From: CAYGZC01 sp964354225
Lineage (GTDB): Bacteria > Bacteroidota > Ignavibacteria > UBA10030 > SZUA-254
Assembly (NCBI GenBank): GCA_964354225.1
Contig: CAYGZC010000028.1
Location: 4,566-68,565 of the forward strand
Direction of reading: 5' to 3'
DNA: 64,000 nt
Below are positions 35,710-46,400 of this stretch, piece after piece. The translations under genes were made by a program, and so were the position numbers. The notes beneath the pieces were generated by a model. It saw only the letters and a program-made list of their open reading frames with translations, had not been told where the DNA came from and ran no database searches. Position 1 is the first letter of the stretch. Every line of letters starts with the position of its first letter.

Positions 35710-36302
35710 AACTGCTCACTTTCCTGCAATCGATTTACAGCAATACGAATTCTCCGACGGGCATAGCAGAGGTTTGTTTTTACCGAACCGATTGATATTC
35801 CAACTATCTCCGCGATTTCCTCAATAGAAAAATCCAGAACATCACGAAGATGAAAAACAAGATATTCTTTCGGAGGCAGGTTCTTCGATTCGGAAATGAC
35901 ATGATCGCAAAGATCCGATTTCTCGACTTCCGAATGGAAATCCCTGCTATCGGCGACGTCATTATTTCCGAATAAATTTCCTGTATAACTAAAAATATTT
36001 TTCTGCCGTGAATTCATTTTTATTTTGTCATAGCATAAATTGATAACGATTTTATAAAGCCATGTGGTGAATTTAATTTCCTTGCGATATTTTCTCAGAT
36101 TGTTCCAAACACGGATAAATGCTTCTTGGACAACATCTTTTGAATTTTCTTCATCATGCAATAAACGGAACGCAACCGCATAAGCATATTGTTTCTGTGA
36201 ATCCATGAGCGACCTGAATGCCGCGATATCTCCATCTAAGCATTTCTGCACAAGCTCGGGCAAATTTGGTTTCTGCTGTTCCGATTTCAGTAAATTCCTC
36301 AT
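35706..36302 (-). CDS. ECF-type RNA polymerase sigma factor
   Basis: A 198-residue ECF sigma factor with region 2 (FRLLHDEENSKDVVQEAFIRVWNNL, with TTWLYKIVINLCYD) and region 4 (LPPKEYLVFHLRDVLDFSIEEIAEIVGISIGSVKTNLCYARRRI). It is the first gene of a three-gene operon with an anti-sigma factor and a lipoprotein. ECF units often control their own operon. No clear -35/-10 ECF promoter was recognised in the AT-rich leader. Confidence 0.95.
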   Translation of the reverse strand: MRNLLKSEQQKPNLPELVQKCLDGDIAAFRSLMDSQKQYAYAVAFRLLHDEENSKDVVQEAFIRVWNNLRKYRKEIKFTTWLYKIVINLCYDKIKMNSRQKNIFSYTGNLFGNNDVADSRDFHSEVEKSDLCDHVISESKNLPPKEYLVFHLRDVLDFSIEEIAEIVGISIGSVKTNLCYARRRIRIAVNRLQESEQL

Positions 36303-36395
36303 TGGCTGTATTTATAATCTTTTATAATGATACGACTGAAAGTAATACTGGTTAAAAAATATACCAAAATTAATTAACACTAGAAACGGGGTAAA

Positions 36396-36462
36396 ATTTG
36401 GTATTTAAGCAAAAACTGGGGGATGAATGAATCGAGTGTGTTTTGTGAGATGATAAAGATGT
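36396..36462 (+). pseudogene. Decayed copy of a methyltransferase 3' end
   Basis: This stretch aligns with the last 70 bases of the methyltransferase at 33173-33847: AAGCAAAAA, then GATGAATC and AGTGTGTTTTGTGAGATGA are shared, and one frame still reads ESSVFCEM before a stop, as in the intact gene. A four-base TGAA insertion is present. No start or upstream part remains. It may be left from a duplication, or from insertion of the sigma operon beside the methyltransferase. Confidence 0.72.
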
Positions 36463-36490
36463 AATTAGGTTGTGATTATTTCAGCTAACA

Positions 36491-36619
36491 GTTAGGTAAA
36501 CAACGCAATATTTTTGTGAACCTCTGATTTTTATTTCAGGGAACAAAAGTATTGAGCAAGGTTTTCAGGCGTCAGACTTTTCCAGCGCCGTTGTTTGCTG
36601 TGTTATGTGCCGCTTAACC
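36491..36619 (-). repeat. Structured repeat copy A (attC-like) after an orphan gene
   Basis: This copy ends 12 bases after the stop of the minus-strand gene 36632-37318. AAACAACG near 36497 pairs with CGTTGTTT near 36589, and the interior shares GCAATATTTTTxTGAACCT, ATTTCAG and TTTTCCA with copy B. Outer bases include TGTTATGTGCCGCTTAAC. The terminal inverted pairing, the size of about 130 bases, and the place directly after a small orphan gene recall integron attC sites, but the core GTTRRRY/RYYYAAC boxes are imperfect. Confidence 0.5.
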
Positions 36620-36631
36620 AGAATATCAATC

Positions 36632-37318
36632 TTACATATTTGGGTGAATCTGTTGTCTCCTAGCGTCAATTGCTAAGATGAACTGTTTCAAGTTTTCTTC
36701 TCGGAGTCTCTTCAGTTCCTCGGAATAACCGATTTGAACCCACGGAGCACTTTCATAAATTGTGTTGAGCGTCTTGTTCACTCGAGTTTCGCTTTCGGCA
36801 ATTTCAAGCTGACCTCCGTATCGGGTAACAAGTATCGATTTATATGCCACGGACGCTGGAATAAAATTGATGGAGTATTGCATGTGATGCTTGTAAATCC
36901 AAATAATGTCAGATAGACGAACGAAGTTGACCGTAAACATTCTAGGTACAAGCAACCAAGAAGTTGTAAGTGTGCATTTTGGTAGGCGGATCAAGTTGCT
37001 TTCCAATCGGAACTCATTGTCGATATCCATAATCACAGTATTGAGTTCTCCATATCCAGACAGAGAGTGATGAATAGGGTGGACAGCAGGCATCTTAGCA
37101 CGTTTTATGTACTTTCGAATGTTCCATACTGGAACAATAAGCAATAGAGACAGGAAGAACAAAAATATGACTGCCATAATCAGGTCTGCGCCTCCTCGAT
37201 ACGGAATTGTCTCCAAGAATAGGAATGCAAAGCACAGCACGGGAAGAACCAGAGCGATATTAACGATTAGCAAGTTCCTATTTGTTCGTCTAATCTGATA
37301 GTCAACCATACTTTGCAT
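36632..37318 (-). CDS. Orphan membrane protein, two N-terminal helices
   Basis: A 228-residue protein of unknown family. Two transmembrane helices lie near the N-terminus (NLLIVNIALVLPVLCFAFLFL at about 15-35, and LIMAVIFLFFLSLLLIVPVW at about 46-65), followed by a cytoplasmic-looking domain with RLPKCTLTTSWLLVPRMF and VNFVRLSDIIWIYKH. Its stop lies 12 bases from a structured repeat whose relative follows the next gene, so both genes may be cassettes. No function can be offered. Confidence 0.75.
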   Translation of the reverse strand: MQSMVDYQIRRTNRNLLIVNIALVLPVLCFAFLFLETIPYRGGADLIMAVIFLFFLSLLLIVPVWNIRKYIKRAKMPAVHPIHHSLSGYGELNTVIMDIDNEFRLESNLIRLPKCTLTTSWLLVPRMFTVNFVRLSDIIWIYKHHMQYSINFIPASVAYKSILVTRYGGQLEIAESETRVNKTLNTIYESAPWVQIGYSEELKRLREENLKQFILAIDARRQQIHPNM

Positions 37319-37350
37319 TTATTATCTCCTTAGTGGTTAAATGGCACATA

Positions 37351-37480
37351 ATGTCCCGACGAATAAAGCAATATTTTTATGAACCTATAATTTTCATTTC
37401 AGCGTACTATAGTAGTGAGCGAGACTTTATTATCATTGGCTTTATTTTCCATTGCCGTTATTTTATGTGTTAAGTGCAGT
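37351..37480 (-). repeat. Structured repeat copy B (attC-like) after an orphan gene
   Basis: This is homologous to copy A over about 110 bases (GCAATATTTTTATGAACCT, ATTTCAG, TTTTCCA). AATAAAGCAAT near 37362 can pair with ATTGCCGTTATT near 37451. Copy A has AACAAC and GTTGTT at the same places, so the stem changed on both sides and pairing is kept. It begins eight bases after the stop of the gene at 37488-38150. Confidence 0.5.
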
Positions 37481-37487
37481 TACGCCT

Positions 37488-38150
37488 TTATAAAACTCGC
37501 TCCATTCTCTCGACAAGCCATATGCGTCTGCCATCCGGAATCTGATGAGGGACAAGAGAGGCAACAGTCCTCGACTGTTGACCTAATCCTGTTCTGCGGA
37601 AGTCAGTGAGTTTGTAAAAGACACAGAATTGGTTGCACTGATTCCTCTCGTCAGCATCTTCTCGAATGACTAGCTCAACATATGAGTCTCGGACTAATTT
37701 ACCCAATAGTCCTCTGCCCATTGCGTTGTCGGTATAGTTAAGGCGTCTGAAAAAATTTACGTGTGGGCTAACAGACATTATGATTCCCATCGCGGGTCGA
37801 GATTCATCTTGTGCGTGTACTTCGATGATGGTAAGCCGGTTAGTCGTCCTTCCCTCGATGTCAGCCAATCGATGCACGACATCTGCAAGAATCGGGATGC
37901 CACGCGACCTTGAGTATTCTTCAATGATGCTACGCACTTGATAGCCCGGAACATGTTCGATCTCGATCATATAACGTAAGAGATATGGAATGCAAGTATC
38001 CTCATGTGGATTCCAAGGTGGCTCCTGCAAATTGAAGAAGACCTTGCTTCCACAAGTGCAGGAGAAATAGTAAACATCCTGTCCGCAGTCGGGGCAACTT
38101 GTTCCAAAAATTTTGGTATCACAGTCGTCTCTATGTGTTGGTACTGGCAT
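37488..38150 (-). CDS. Orphan protein with N-terminal zinc ribbon
   Basis: A 220-residue soluble protein. Its N-terminus has CDTKIFGTSCPDCGQDVYYF followed by SCTCGSKVFFNLQEPPWNPHEDTC, a set of Cys and His that probably holds zinc; I recall the CPxCGxxVYxxxxxxGxxVFFxxLxPPWxxHxC pattern from other uncharacterised bacterial proteins. The rest (RSIIEEYSRSRGIPILADVVHRLADIEGR onward) is unassigned. It has no signal peptide. Like its neighbour it is followed by a structured repeat. It may be a mobile cassette gene; function unknown. Confidence 0.72.
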   Translation of the reverse strand: MPVPTHRDDCDTKIFGTSCPDCGQDVYYFSCTCGSKVFFNLQEPPWNPHEDTCIPYLLRYMIEIEHVPGYQVRSIIEEYSRSRGIPILADVVHRLADIEGRTTNRLTIIEVHAQDESRPAMGIIMSVSPHVNFFRRLNYTDNAMGRGLLGKLVRDSYVELVIREDADERNQCNQFCVFYKLTDFRRTGLGQQSRTVASLVPHQIPDGRRIWLVERMERVL

Positions 38151-38453
38151 TTATTCTCCTTGTGGCGCAATTGCACTCAACTAGTGTATTAATGGATGCC
38201 GTATATCCACCCAAAATGACATTATAGACTTCCCGCATTGCAAGGGGTTATTTCGCTTTGGGCTGATGCATAGCCAAATCCAATGAATTAATAATTTTAC
38301 CAAGTTTACCACTGATATGTTCTCCTCTTTTCTATTTGTATCTCGTATAAAACTGAATAGGTGAAATTAATAAAACTCCAATGCAATATCAAGTTATTTT
38401 TTATTATAATTGAATTGATTCCATACGATTGATCCGTCTGGAAAGCAGACTAA
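38151..38453. other. Non-coding gap, nothing recognised
   Basis: About 300 AT-rich bases between the zinc-ribbon gene and the RRM gene. I see no RNA gene, terminator with T run, promoter or third copy of the structured repeat. A short ATTCTCCTT at about 38153 (minus: AAGGAGAAT) is the ribosome site of the zinc-ribbon gene. Confidence 0.6.
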
Positions 38454-38804
38454 TCAGCTTCCCCGTTGACCGCCACGCCGGATAGCAGTTGGTCCGCGAA
38501 ATGTTCCGGTGCTCTTCGGTATATGAATTCCGGATCTACCGGCTTCTTGTGTATGGAATACATCTCCGGGTTTTAGAATTCTGACCCTTATCGGTTTTCC
38601 CTGAATCTCTTTCCCGCGCAAACCCTCAACTGCCTCGCGGGCTTCTGATTTCACCGTCATAACAACGATGCCGTATCCGTCCGATGTATTCGTTTTTTTG
38701 TTTCGCCCGATAGTTGCTTTTTTGACTGCACCGAATGGTTCGAACATTTTTTTCAATTCGTCATCAGTATATTCCAAAGGTATATTTCCAATATAGATTT
38801 GCAT
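38454..38804 (-). CDS. RRM-type RNA-binding protein
   Basis: A 116-residue protein made of one RNA-recognition motif and a short basic tail. RNP2 is IYIGNI at the N-terminus, and RNP1 is the variant DGYGIVVM at about residues 42-49. The tail is rich in Gly and Arg (GTFRGPTAIRRGGQRGS). Small RRM proteins of this type are common in Bacteroidota and cyanobacteria and bind single-stranded RNA; many are cold-induced. It appears to be a single-gene unit. Confidence 0.92.
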   Translation of the reverse strand: MQIYIGNIPLEYTDDELKKMFEPFGAVKKATIGRNKKTNTSDGYGIVVMTVKSEAREAVEGLRGKEIQGKPIRVRILKPGDVFHTQEAGRSGIHIPKSTGTFRGPTAIRRGGQRGS

Positions 38805-38980
38805 TTTTGTGCCCTGTTCTATTATTTAGTCGAAATACTCGTATGATTAAAAGGTAGGGAAAAACATCCTAACATTCAACCAACAACTTTATTAATATCT
38901 CGAACAACATTTTGAGATATTAAGCAGAAATCCCATGAATTAAAAATCCCAATCGATTGATCGGGATTCTATAATCTTCG

Positions 38981-39049
38981 CTCCGCAGGCATCAGCCTTT
39001 GGCTGAGAACTTGCATCTCGTTCCAAAGGAACAGGATAACAGCCGGATG
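38981..39049 (-). repeat. tRNA-Asn-like fragment, 3' half, flanking the GIY-YIG gene
   Basis: Read on the minus strand this has ATCCGGCTGTTATCC (anticodon-arm-like, GTT kept), TGTTCCTTTGGAACGAGAT, GCAAGTTC (T-arm-like) and CTGCGGAG (the 3' acceptor strand). These match parts of the intact tRNA-Asn at 39344-39418, with an extra TTCCTTTGGAA hairpin in the variable region. The 5' half is missing. The GIY-YIG stop codon lies exactly at its edge. Confidence 0.62.
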
Positions 39050-39307
39050 TTATAAATCTAATTTCCCATTAATTAATCGGTGAATCTTCTCTTTATTCTT
39101 CCAACTTTTAATTAACCGCTCAAACGATATTGCTTCACTTCGCGTATTATACCCTTTCGTAAAAACCAATTCCCGTGGACGGTACTTTGATGTGTAACCC
39201 TTCTCTATCGTGTTATGAAATTCCAATCTTTTGCTTGGATTCTTAGATTGGCCAACATAATATTTATCTGCTGATTTTGAATGAAGAATATAAATCCAAT
39301 ATCCCAT
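39050..39307 (-). CDS. Free-standing GIY-YIG nuclease next to tRNA-Asn
   Basis: I start at MGYWIYIL (85 residues) since the longer open frame only reads back through the tRNA gene. WIYIL and YYVGQSKNPSKRL form the GIY-YIG core, followed by RELVFTKGYNTRSEAISFERLIKSWKN, with the catalytic Arg and Glu kept. It is a one-domain protein of the UvrC/URI type (COG2827-like). It lies 37 bases downstream of tRNA-Asn and ends where a broken tRNA-Asn-like fragment begins; another fragment lies on the far side of the tRNA. Such an arrangement would fit a small mobile gene that uses tRNA sequence as target, but this is inference. Confidence 0.85.
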   Translation of the reverse strand: MGYWIYILHSKSADKYYVGQSKNPSKRLEFHNTIEKGYTSKYRPRELVFTKGYNTRSEAISFERLIKSWKNKEKIHRLINGKLDL

Positions 39308-39343
39308 AAAATCAAAATCCCATCTATTCTGATGTGACTCCTT

Positions 39344-39418
39344 TGGCTCCGCAGGCAAGACTCGAACTTGCAACCCTCCGGTTAACAGCCGGATGCTCTA
39401 CCATTGAGCTACTGCGGA
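39344..39418 (-). tRNA. tRNA-Asn (anticodon GTT)
   Basis: On the minus strand all parts are present: acceptor TCCGCAG/CTGCGGA, D arm GCTC-AATGGTA-GAGC, anticodon arm TCCGG-CTGTTAA-CCGGA with GTT in the loop, T arm GCAAG-TTCGAGT-CTTGC, discriminator G and an encoded CCA. Length is 75 bases. Two related but broken copies flank it at 38981-39049 and 39444-39537. Confidence 0.96.
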
Positions 39419-39443
39419 ATATATTTTATTTTCTACCTTAATC

Positions 39444-39537
39444 CCTTGAACTTGTATCCCATTCCAAAGGAACGGGATAACAGCCGGATGTACCAACGGT
39501 ATCCCCTTGGGACTCCACCATGGAACTGCTGCGGAAT
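39444..39537 (-). repeat. tRNA-Asn-like fragment, 5' part with insertions
   Basis: On the minus strand it starts TCCGCAGCAG, then CCATGGTGGAG (D-arm-like), an inserted CCCAAGGGGATACCGTTGGT, ATCCGGCTGTTATCC (anticodon arm with GTT), the hairpin TCCCGTTCCTTTGGAATGGGA and AAGTTCAAG. There is no 3' acceptor strand. It shares CATCCGGCTGTTATCC and GTTCCTTTGGAA with the fragment at 38981-39049. It is not a functional tRNA. Confidence 0.6.
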
Positions 39538-39745
39538 TAATTAACTTTAATTTTGCTAATTAATTTCGATTGTTTTAAAGCGAATGTGAATAAATATATG
39601 AAAATCCCTCCCGAAAGTCAATCATTCAGTATTTGACTAATCCTACCTATTTAACTATATTGACTTAGAAAATGGAATGATAATCCATTAAAATCTGTTC
39701 TAATTAATAGAAACACCAATTATCAGAGAAAATCAGGATTATTAA

Positions 39746-42247
<2,502 letters not shown>

Positions 42248-42266
42248 ACCTCTTATTAATATTTTC

Positions 42267-42303
42267 AACCCCCGTCCGAGAAGTTGTTGTGATGGGGGTT
42301 TTT
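42267..42303 (+). terminator. Terminator after clpC
   Basis: AACCCCC and GGGGGTT pair around a 20-base loop, followed by TTT. Confidence 0.85.
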
Positions 42304-42318
42304 CTATTTTAAATTCAA

Positions 42319-43347
42319 ATGGTATTATCGAAGAAAAATCCAAGGGTACGGGAATTATCATTCCAGTCATTTTTAAATAAAAAGGTTAACGAGCTTGAGC
42401 TGCGCCCGGAAGGTACACTCCGTGAATGCTTGATAGAGTTGCGGCACGAGCTGATGAAGAAGCATATCGCTTTCTTCCCGCACTTTTATTTTGGCGATGA
42501 ACCATGGGGCTGCATCGACAGAACCGGTTCGGTTGAAATTCCATTCTATCTTGCTAACAATAAACTCCGTCGGCTTGCCGAAAAGTATTATCTTTCCTAC
42601 TCCAAAGAAGAGATCAAGATGATATTGCGGCACGAAACGGGTCATGCACTCAATTATGCTTATAAACTCTGGATAAGAGAAGATTGGAAACAATTATTTG
42701 GAAGATTTAGACAATCATACCGTCCATTTTATCACTTTAATACTACAAGTAAAGATTTTGTTAGATACCTTCATTACGTTGGTCATCCACACTACGCACA
42801 AAAACACCCTGATGAGGATTTTGCAGAAACATTCGCAGTCTGGCTCGACCCGACATCGAAGTGGAAATGGAATTATAAACTCTGGAATAGAGCTATGGAG
42901 AAACTCCGATTCGTTGATTTACTGTTCGGGCATGAACAAATTGCATCGAAGCGTCCATTGAGAGTTCGATATACAGAGACAGACAATTACCGTAACATTA
43001 TCTCAACTGTAGCTGAATATTTCGAGATCGAACGAAAGATTGATCCACGGGTGAAAGAGTATACCGAAGACCTCAAGCAAATATTTTCCGATGTGAGCAC
43101 AAAATCCCATCGTTTGATCAGGGCAGATTTATTTATTCAGCATTACACTAAATATTTAGAGGAAGAGTTGTTCACCTGGATTGCGAAAGCAGATCGGCGG
43201 GATATTCGAAAGTATCTGCGTGAAGTGCAAACGCTTTGCTCGATAAACAATCTGCATCTTCAGCCCGACCAAGCAACTGAAAAGCTGGTAGAGCTTGTGA
43301 TCGTTTCAACCTACCACGTTCTGAAACGATTGAGATTTATAAGATAG
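42319..43347 (+). CDS. Putative zinc metallopeptidase (HExxH)
   Basis: A 342-residue protein with the zinc-peptidase motif HETGH at 105-109 and a likely third ligand in DEDFAETFAVWLDP at about 165-175. The N-terminal region FFPHFYFGDEPWGCIDRTGSVEIPFYL and the C-terminal helical part match, from memory, the family called putative zinc-binding metallo-peptidase (Peptidase_Mx-like). There is no signal peptide, so it acts in the cytoplasm. It follows clpC after a terminator with only about 70 bases between. Both could take part in protein turnover. Substrate unknown. Confidence 0.82.
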   Translation: MVLSKKNPRVRELSFQSFLNKKVNELELRPEGTLRECLIELRHELMKKHIAFFPHFYFGDEPWGCIDRTGSVEIPFYLANNKLRRLAEKYYLSYSKEEIKMILRHETGHALNYAYKLWIREDWKQLFGRFRQSYRPFYHFNTTSKDFVRYLHYVGHPHYAQKHPDEDFAETFAVWLDPTSKWKWNYKLWNRAMEKLRFVDLLFGHEQIASKRPLRVRYTETDNYRNIISTVAEYFEIERKIDPRVKEYTEDLKQIFSDVSTKSHRLIRADLFIQHYTKYLEEELFTWIAKADRRDIRKYLREVQTLCSINNLHLQPDQATEKLVELVIVSTYHVLKRLRFIR

Positions 43348-43408
43348 GAAACCTTCTGTCAACCCCCCGAAGGTTTCCCGTTCTTGCATCAAGAACCTTC
43401 GGGGGGTT
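43347..43408. terminator. Convergent terminator with overlapping alternative stems
   Basis: Two hairpins share an arm: GGAAACCTTC (43347) can pair with GAAGGTTTCC (43369), and AACCCCCCGAAGGTT (43361) with AACCTTCGGGGGGTT (43394) over 15 pairs. It lies between the zinc peptidase (plus) and the alpha-mannosidase (minus), and works as a bidirectional terminator. Confidence 0.85.
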
Positions 43409-43425
43409 AGACGATATCAGCTGTT

Positions 43426-46400
43426 TTAGAAATCAACTTTAATCGTTACAATTCCATTTTTCATCGTTTTTACTTTCACAACATTCTTTTCAAACCACAC
43501 TGCACTTCCGTCTTGTTCTAAAAAGTTTGAGGTGAAAGCTTTCTTCGGAGTCTGAGGTAGTGTCAACACTGCATCAGTTTCTTCACCTTTTGCATCGTAC
43601 CACTGGAAAATCCAGGCATCAGAATCTTCTGCCTTTTTAATTGTGGTAAGAACTAAGTTCGAGGGCTCCAATTTCACGAGCGAGTTTGATGCCGGGAGTT
43701 TCCCCCTGTGTTTATCACTTATTACTGCAATCATCGGATCGTTAAATTCGTACCCTTTCTGCGTTGTGCTTGATTGCTGCCAATTTTTACTATGAGGGTA
43801 AAGTGCATACCGAATAGAATGTTTCCCGCGGTCAGCAGTTGGGTCGGGCCACTTAGGCGAGCGAAGAAGCGAGAGCCGCATAACGTTTCCTTTGATATCG
43901 TAACCGTATTTTGATGTATTCAATAAACTTACGCCAAAATCGTTCTGCGAAAGATCAGCCCAGCGCTGGGCGGGGACTTCTACCTTTGCACTGTCCCAGC
44001 TATCGCGCCATTGAGTTGAACGTTGGATTGTTCCGTAAGGAATTTCGTACGTTGCCACCGTGTTGCTTACTGAAACAGGAAACGCAACCTTCAGCATGGT
44101 TTTCTCTTCCCACCAATCAACATCCGTCTTGAAATCGATGTAATCAATGCCGTCATACAACGAGATGTCTTGGGTGAAAAACGTGTTTGGGTAATCTTGC
44201 GTTGGCGCTTCTTTCTTCACGCCCGGTTTAAGATAATCAGAAATTATTCGCAGAGTCGCACGCACCGGTCCATACTCCACAACTTCAATCTTACGGAGAG
44301 TTGTTGGGAACTTCACGCCCGTTAATCCAATATTCCATGCATCCCAAGCTGATGGTTTATCTTCGAGCATTTGAAGCTGGTTGCCATTTCCGGCTAAAAT
44401 TTCTTTTCCATTTAGCTTGTCGATTATACTTTTCACCTCCCCAGTCATCTCATCGATGGTAACGAAGAAGAATTCATTTTCAATAGAAGCCACCGATATT
44501 TCCAGATTCTTTGCCTTGACTGTTGACTTTTGTTTTCTCATCTCGTACAGTTTATACCCAAGCGAAGGAACACTCTCTGCTTTAAAGAAAATCTCGCGGT
44601 TGTATTTATCTTTTTGAATAGTTTGCGATGGAACTTCTTTTCCCTGAAGATCAAAGATGCTGTACTCATTATTGTCAGCTTCGGGAAGCTGGAGAGTTAC
44701 AATACTTGCTCGTTCCCACGAAAGCGGATTGAAGACTAGTAATGGTTCACCTTTCTTTACGGTTGATGTGTTAATTTGATTTGAAAGATAGGTGAGAGAT
44801 TTCTTAAGCTCGAATGTACCGATAGCTTCCGATTGTTTATACCGTTCAGGTGCATCAATGTACACTTCTCGAATACTGGAACCGGGAAGAATGTCATGAA
44901 ATTGATTAAACAGAACATTCTTCCACGCTTCTTCGAGATCGGCAGCGTTGTACTTACCACCGAACATAGCGGCAAGAGAAGAAAATTTCTCAACATTAGT
45001 TAGAAGAACCTCACACTTACGATTCCACTCTTTACCTTTTGCCTGTGTTGTGAAAGTTCCTTGATGATACTCAAGATAAAGCTCGTCTTTCCAAACAGGT
45101 AGAGTGGTAAGATTTTGTTTTTTCAGCCAATCGAGATATTGTGTTGTTGTGCCGTATTCAATGGAAGGATAAATATCAAGTGTTTTCAGATGCTCGATAC
45201 GATCTATCATATCGTTAGATGGTCCACCACCATGGTCACCGACACCGAAGAGGATCATCATTTTCGTGAAGCCGGTGTTTGCATCGAATTGGCGCACCCA
45301 ATCAACTAAACGGTAAGGATCATCGACAGTGTTCACGTAATCGAAAGGGAAATAACTCAAAACGCGAGAACCATCAGGGCTCTCCCACCAGAAAACTCGG
45401 TATGGAAAAACATTCGTTTCATTCCATCCTATTTTCTGCGTGATGAATGCATCAATACCAGCATTGATGCAGAACTGCGGCATATTCCAATTGTAACCGA
45501 ATGAATCAGGATTCCAGCCAATCTTTACATCTACACCAAACTTTTCTTTGAAGTAACGCTTGGCATAAAGAAGATGCCTCATCCACGATTCACCGCTCGG
45601 TAAATTGCAATCCGGCTCAATCCACATACCGCCAATTATTTCCCATCGACCATCTTTAATTCTCGGGATCATCCGTTTAAATACATCGGGGTAGTACTGC
45701 TCCATCCAATCGTAGTACGCTGCAGAACTTTGTGTATATGTGAAATCGGGGCGAGTATCCATCATGCTAAGCACAGAAGCGAAAGTATTTTTACAAACCT
45801 CAATCGTTTCTCGCTCACGCCAAAGCCAGGCGGCATCGATATGAGCATTTGCATCGAAGAAAATTGTGTATCGCTTGGCGAAATCACTGACCGGCTTTAA
45901 CTGTGCGCGAATTTTATCAAGTGAAGCCGTGAATTTATCCAAATCACCAGAAGCAAGTGGTTGTACATCCACTTCACCGGCAAGTTTCTGGAGAAGATTA
46001 TTCAAACGGATTTTCTCCTCACGATCCATATTCGATTTATCGATACCCGGGTCTTGTTTCCTTCGAGCATTAGTTTGGTATGTATCGAAGCTTAACAATT
46101 TCTGTCCGACACGAATGCTGGTGGAAAAATCCTGGACCATCTGGCTGATTTTCTTTGATCGCTCCGATTCGATTTCCGCTCGAATCAAACGCAGCGGTCC
46201 ACCAGTATTAATTGCTTTTACCGCAACCAAGAATTTCTGCCCGGGTTTGGCATCCTTCGTCAGCTCGAACTCTCCGTCCCAGGGAAAATATCCTTTGCTC
46301 TCTCCATTCACCCACAGATAACCGTAATCATCAACTGATACCAGAAACTTCACTGCACCACTCACCGGCTGTCCCAAGATCTGATCGGGTATAACAAATT

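Noticed and set aside
36303..36395. Possible promoter or small RNA upstream of the ECF sigma gene
   Set aside because: The sequence is AT-rich without an ECF-type -35/-10 pair, a stable hairpin or a T run that I could support.
39308..39373. N-terminal extension of the GIY-YIG protein (MQVRVLPAEP...)
   Set aside because: The RVLPAEP-type start is the usual result of reading through the T arm of a tRNA gene; translation more likely begins at MGYWIYIL.
39444..39537. A second tRNA gene next to tRNA-Asn
   Set aside because: It has acceptor-like and anticodon-like parts but carries inserts and lacks the 3' acceptor strand, so it cannot fold into a working tRNA.
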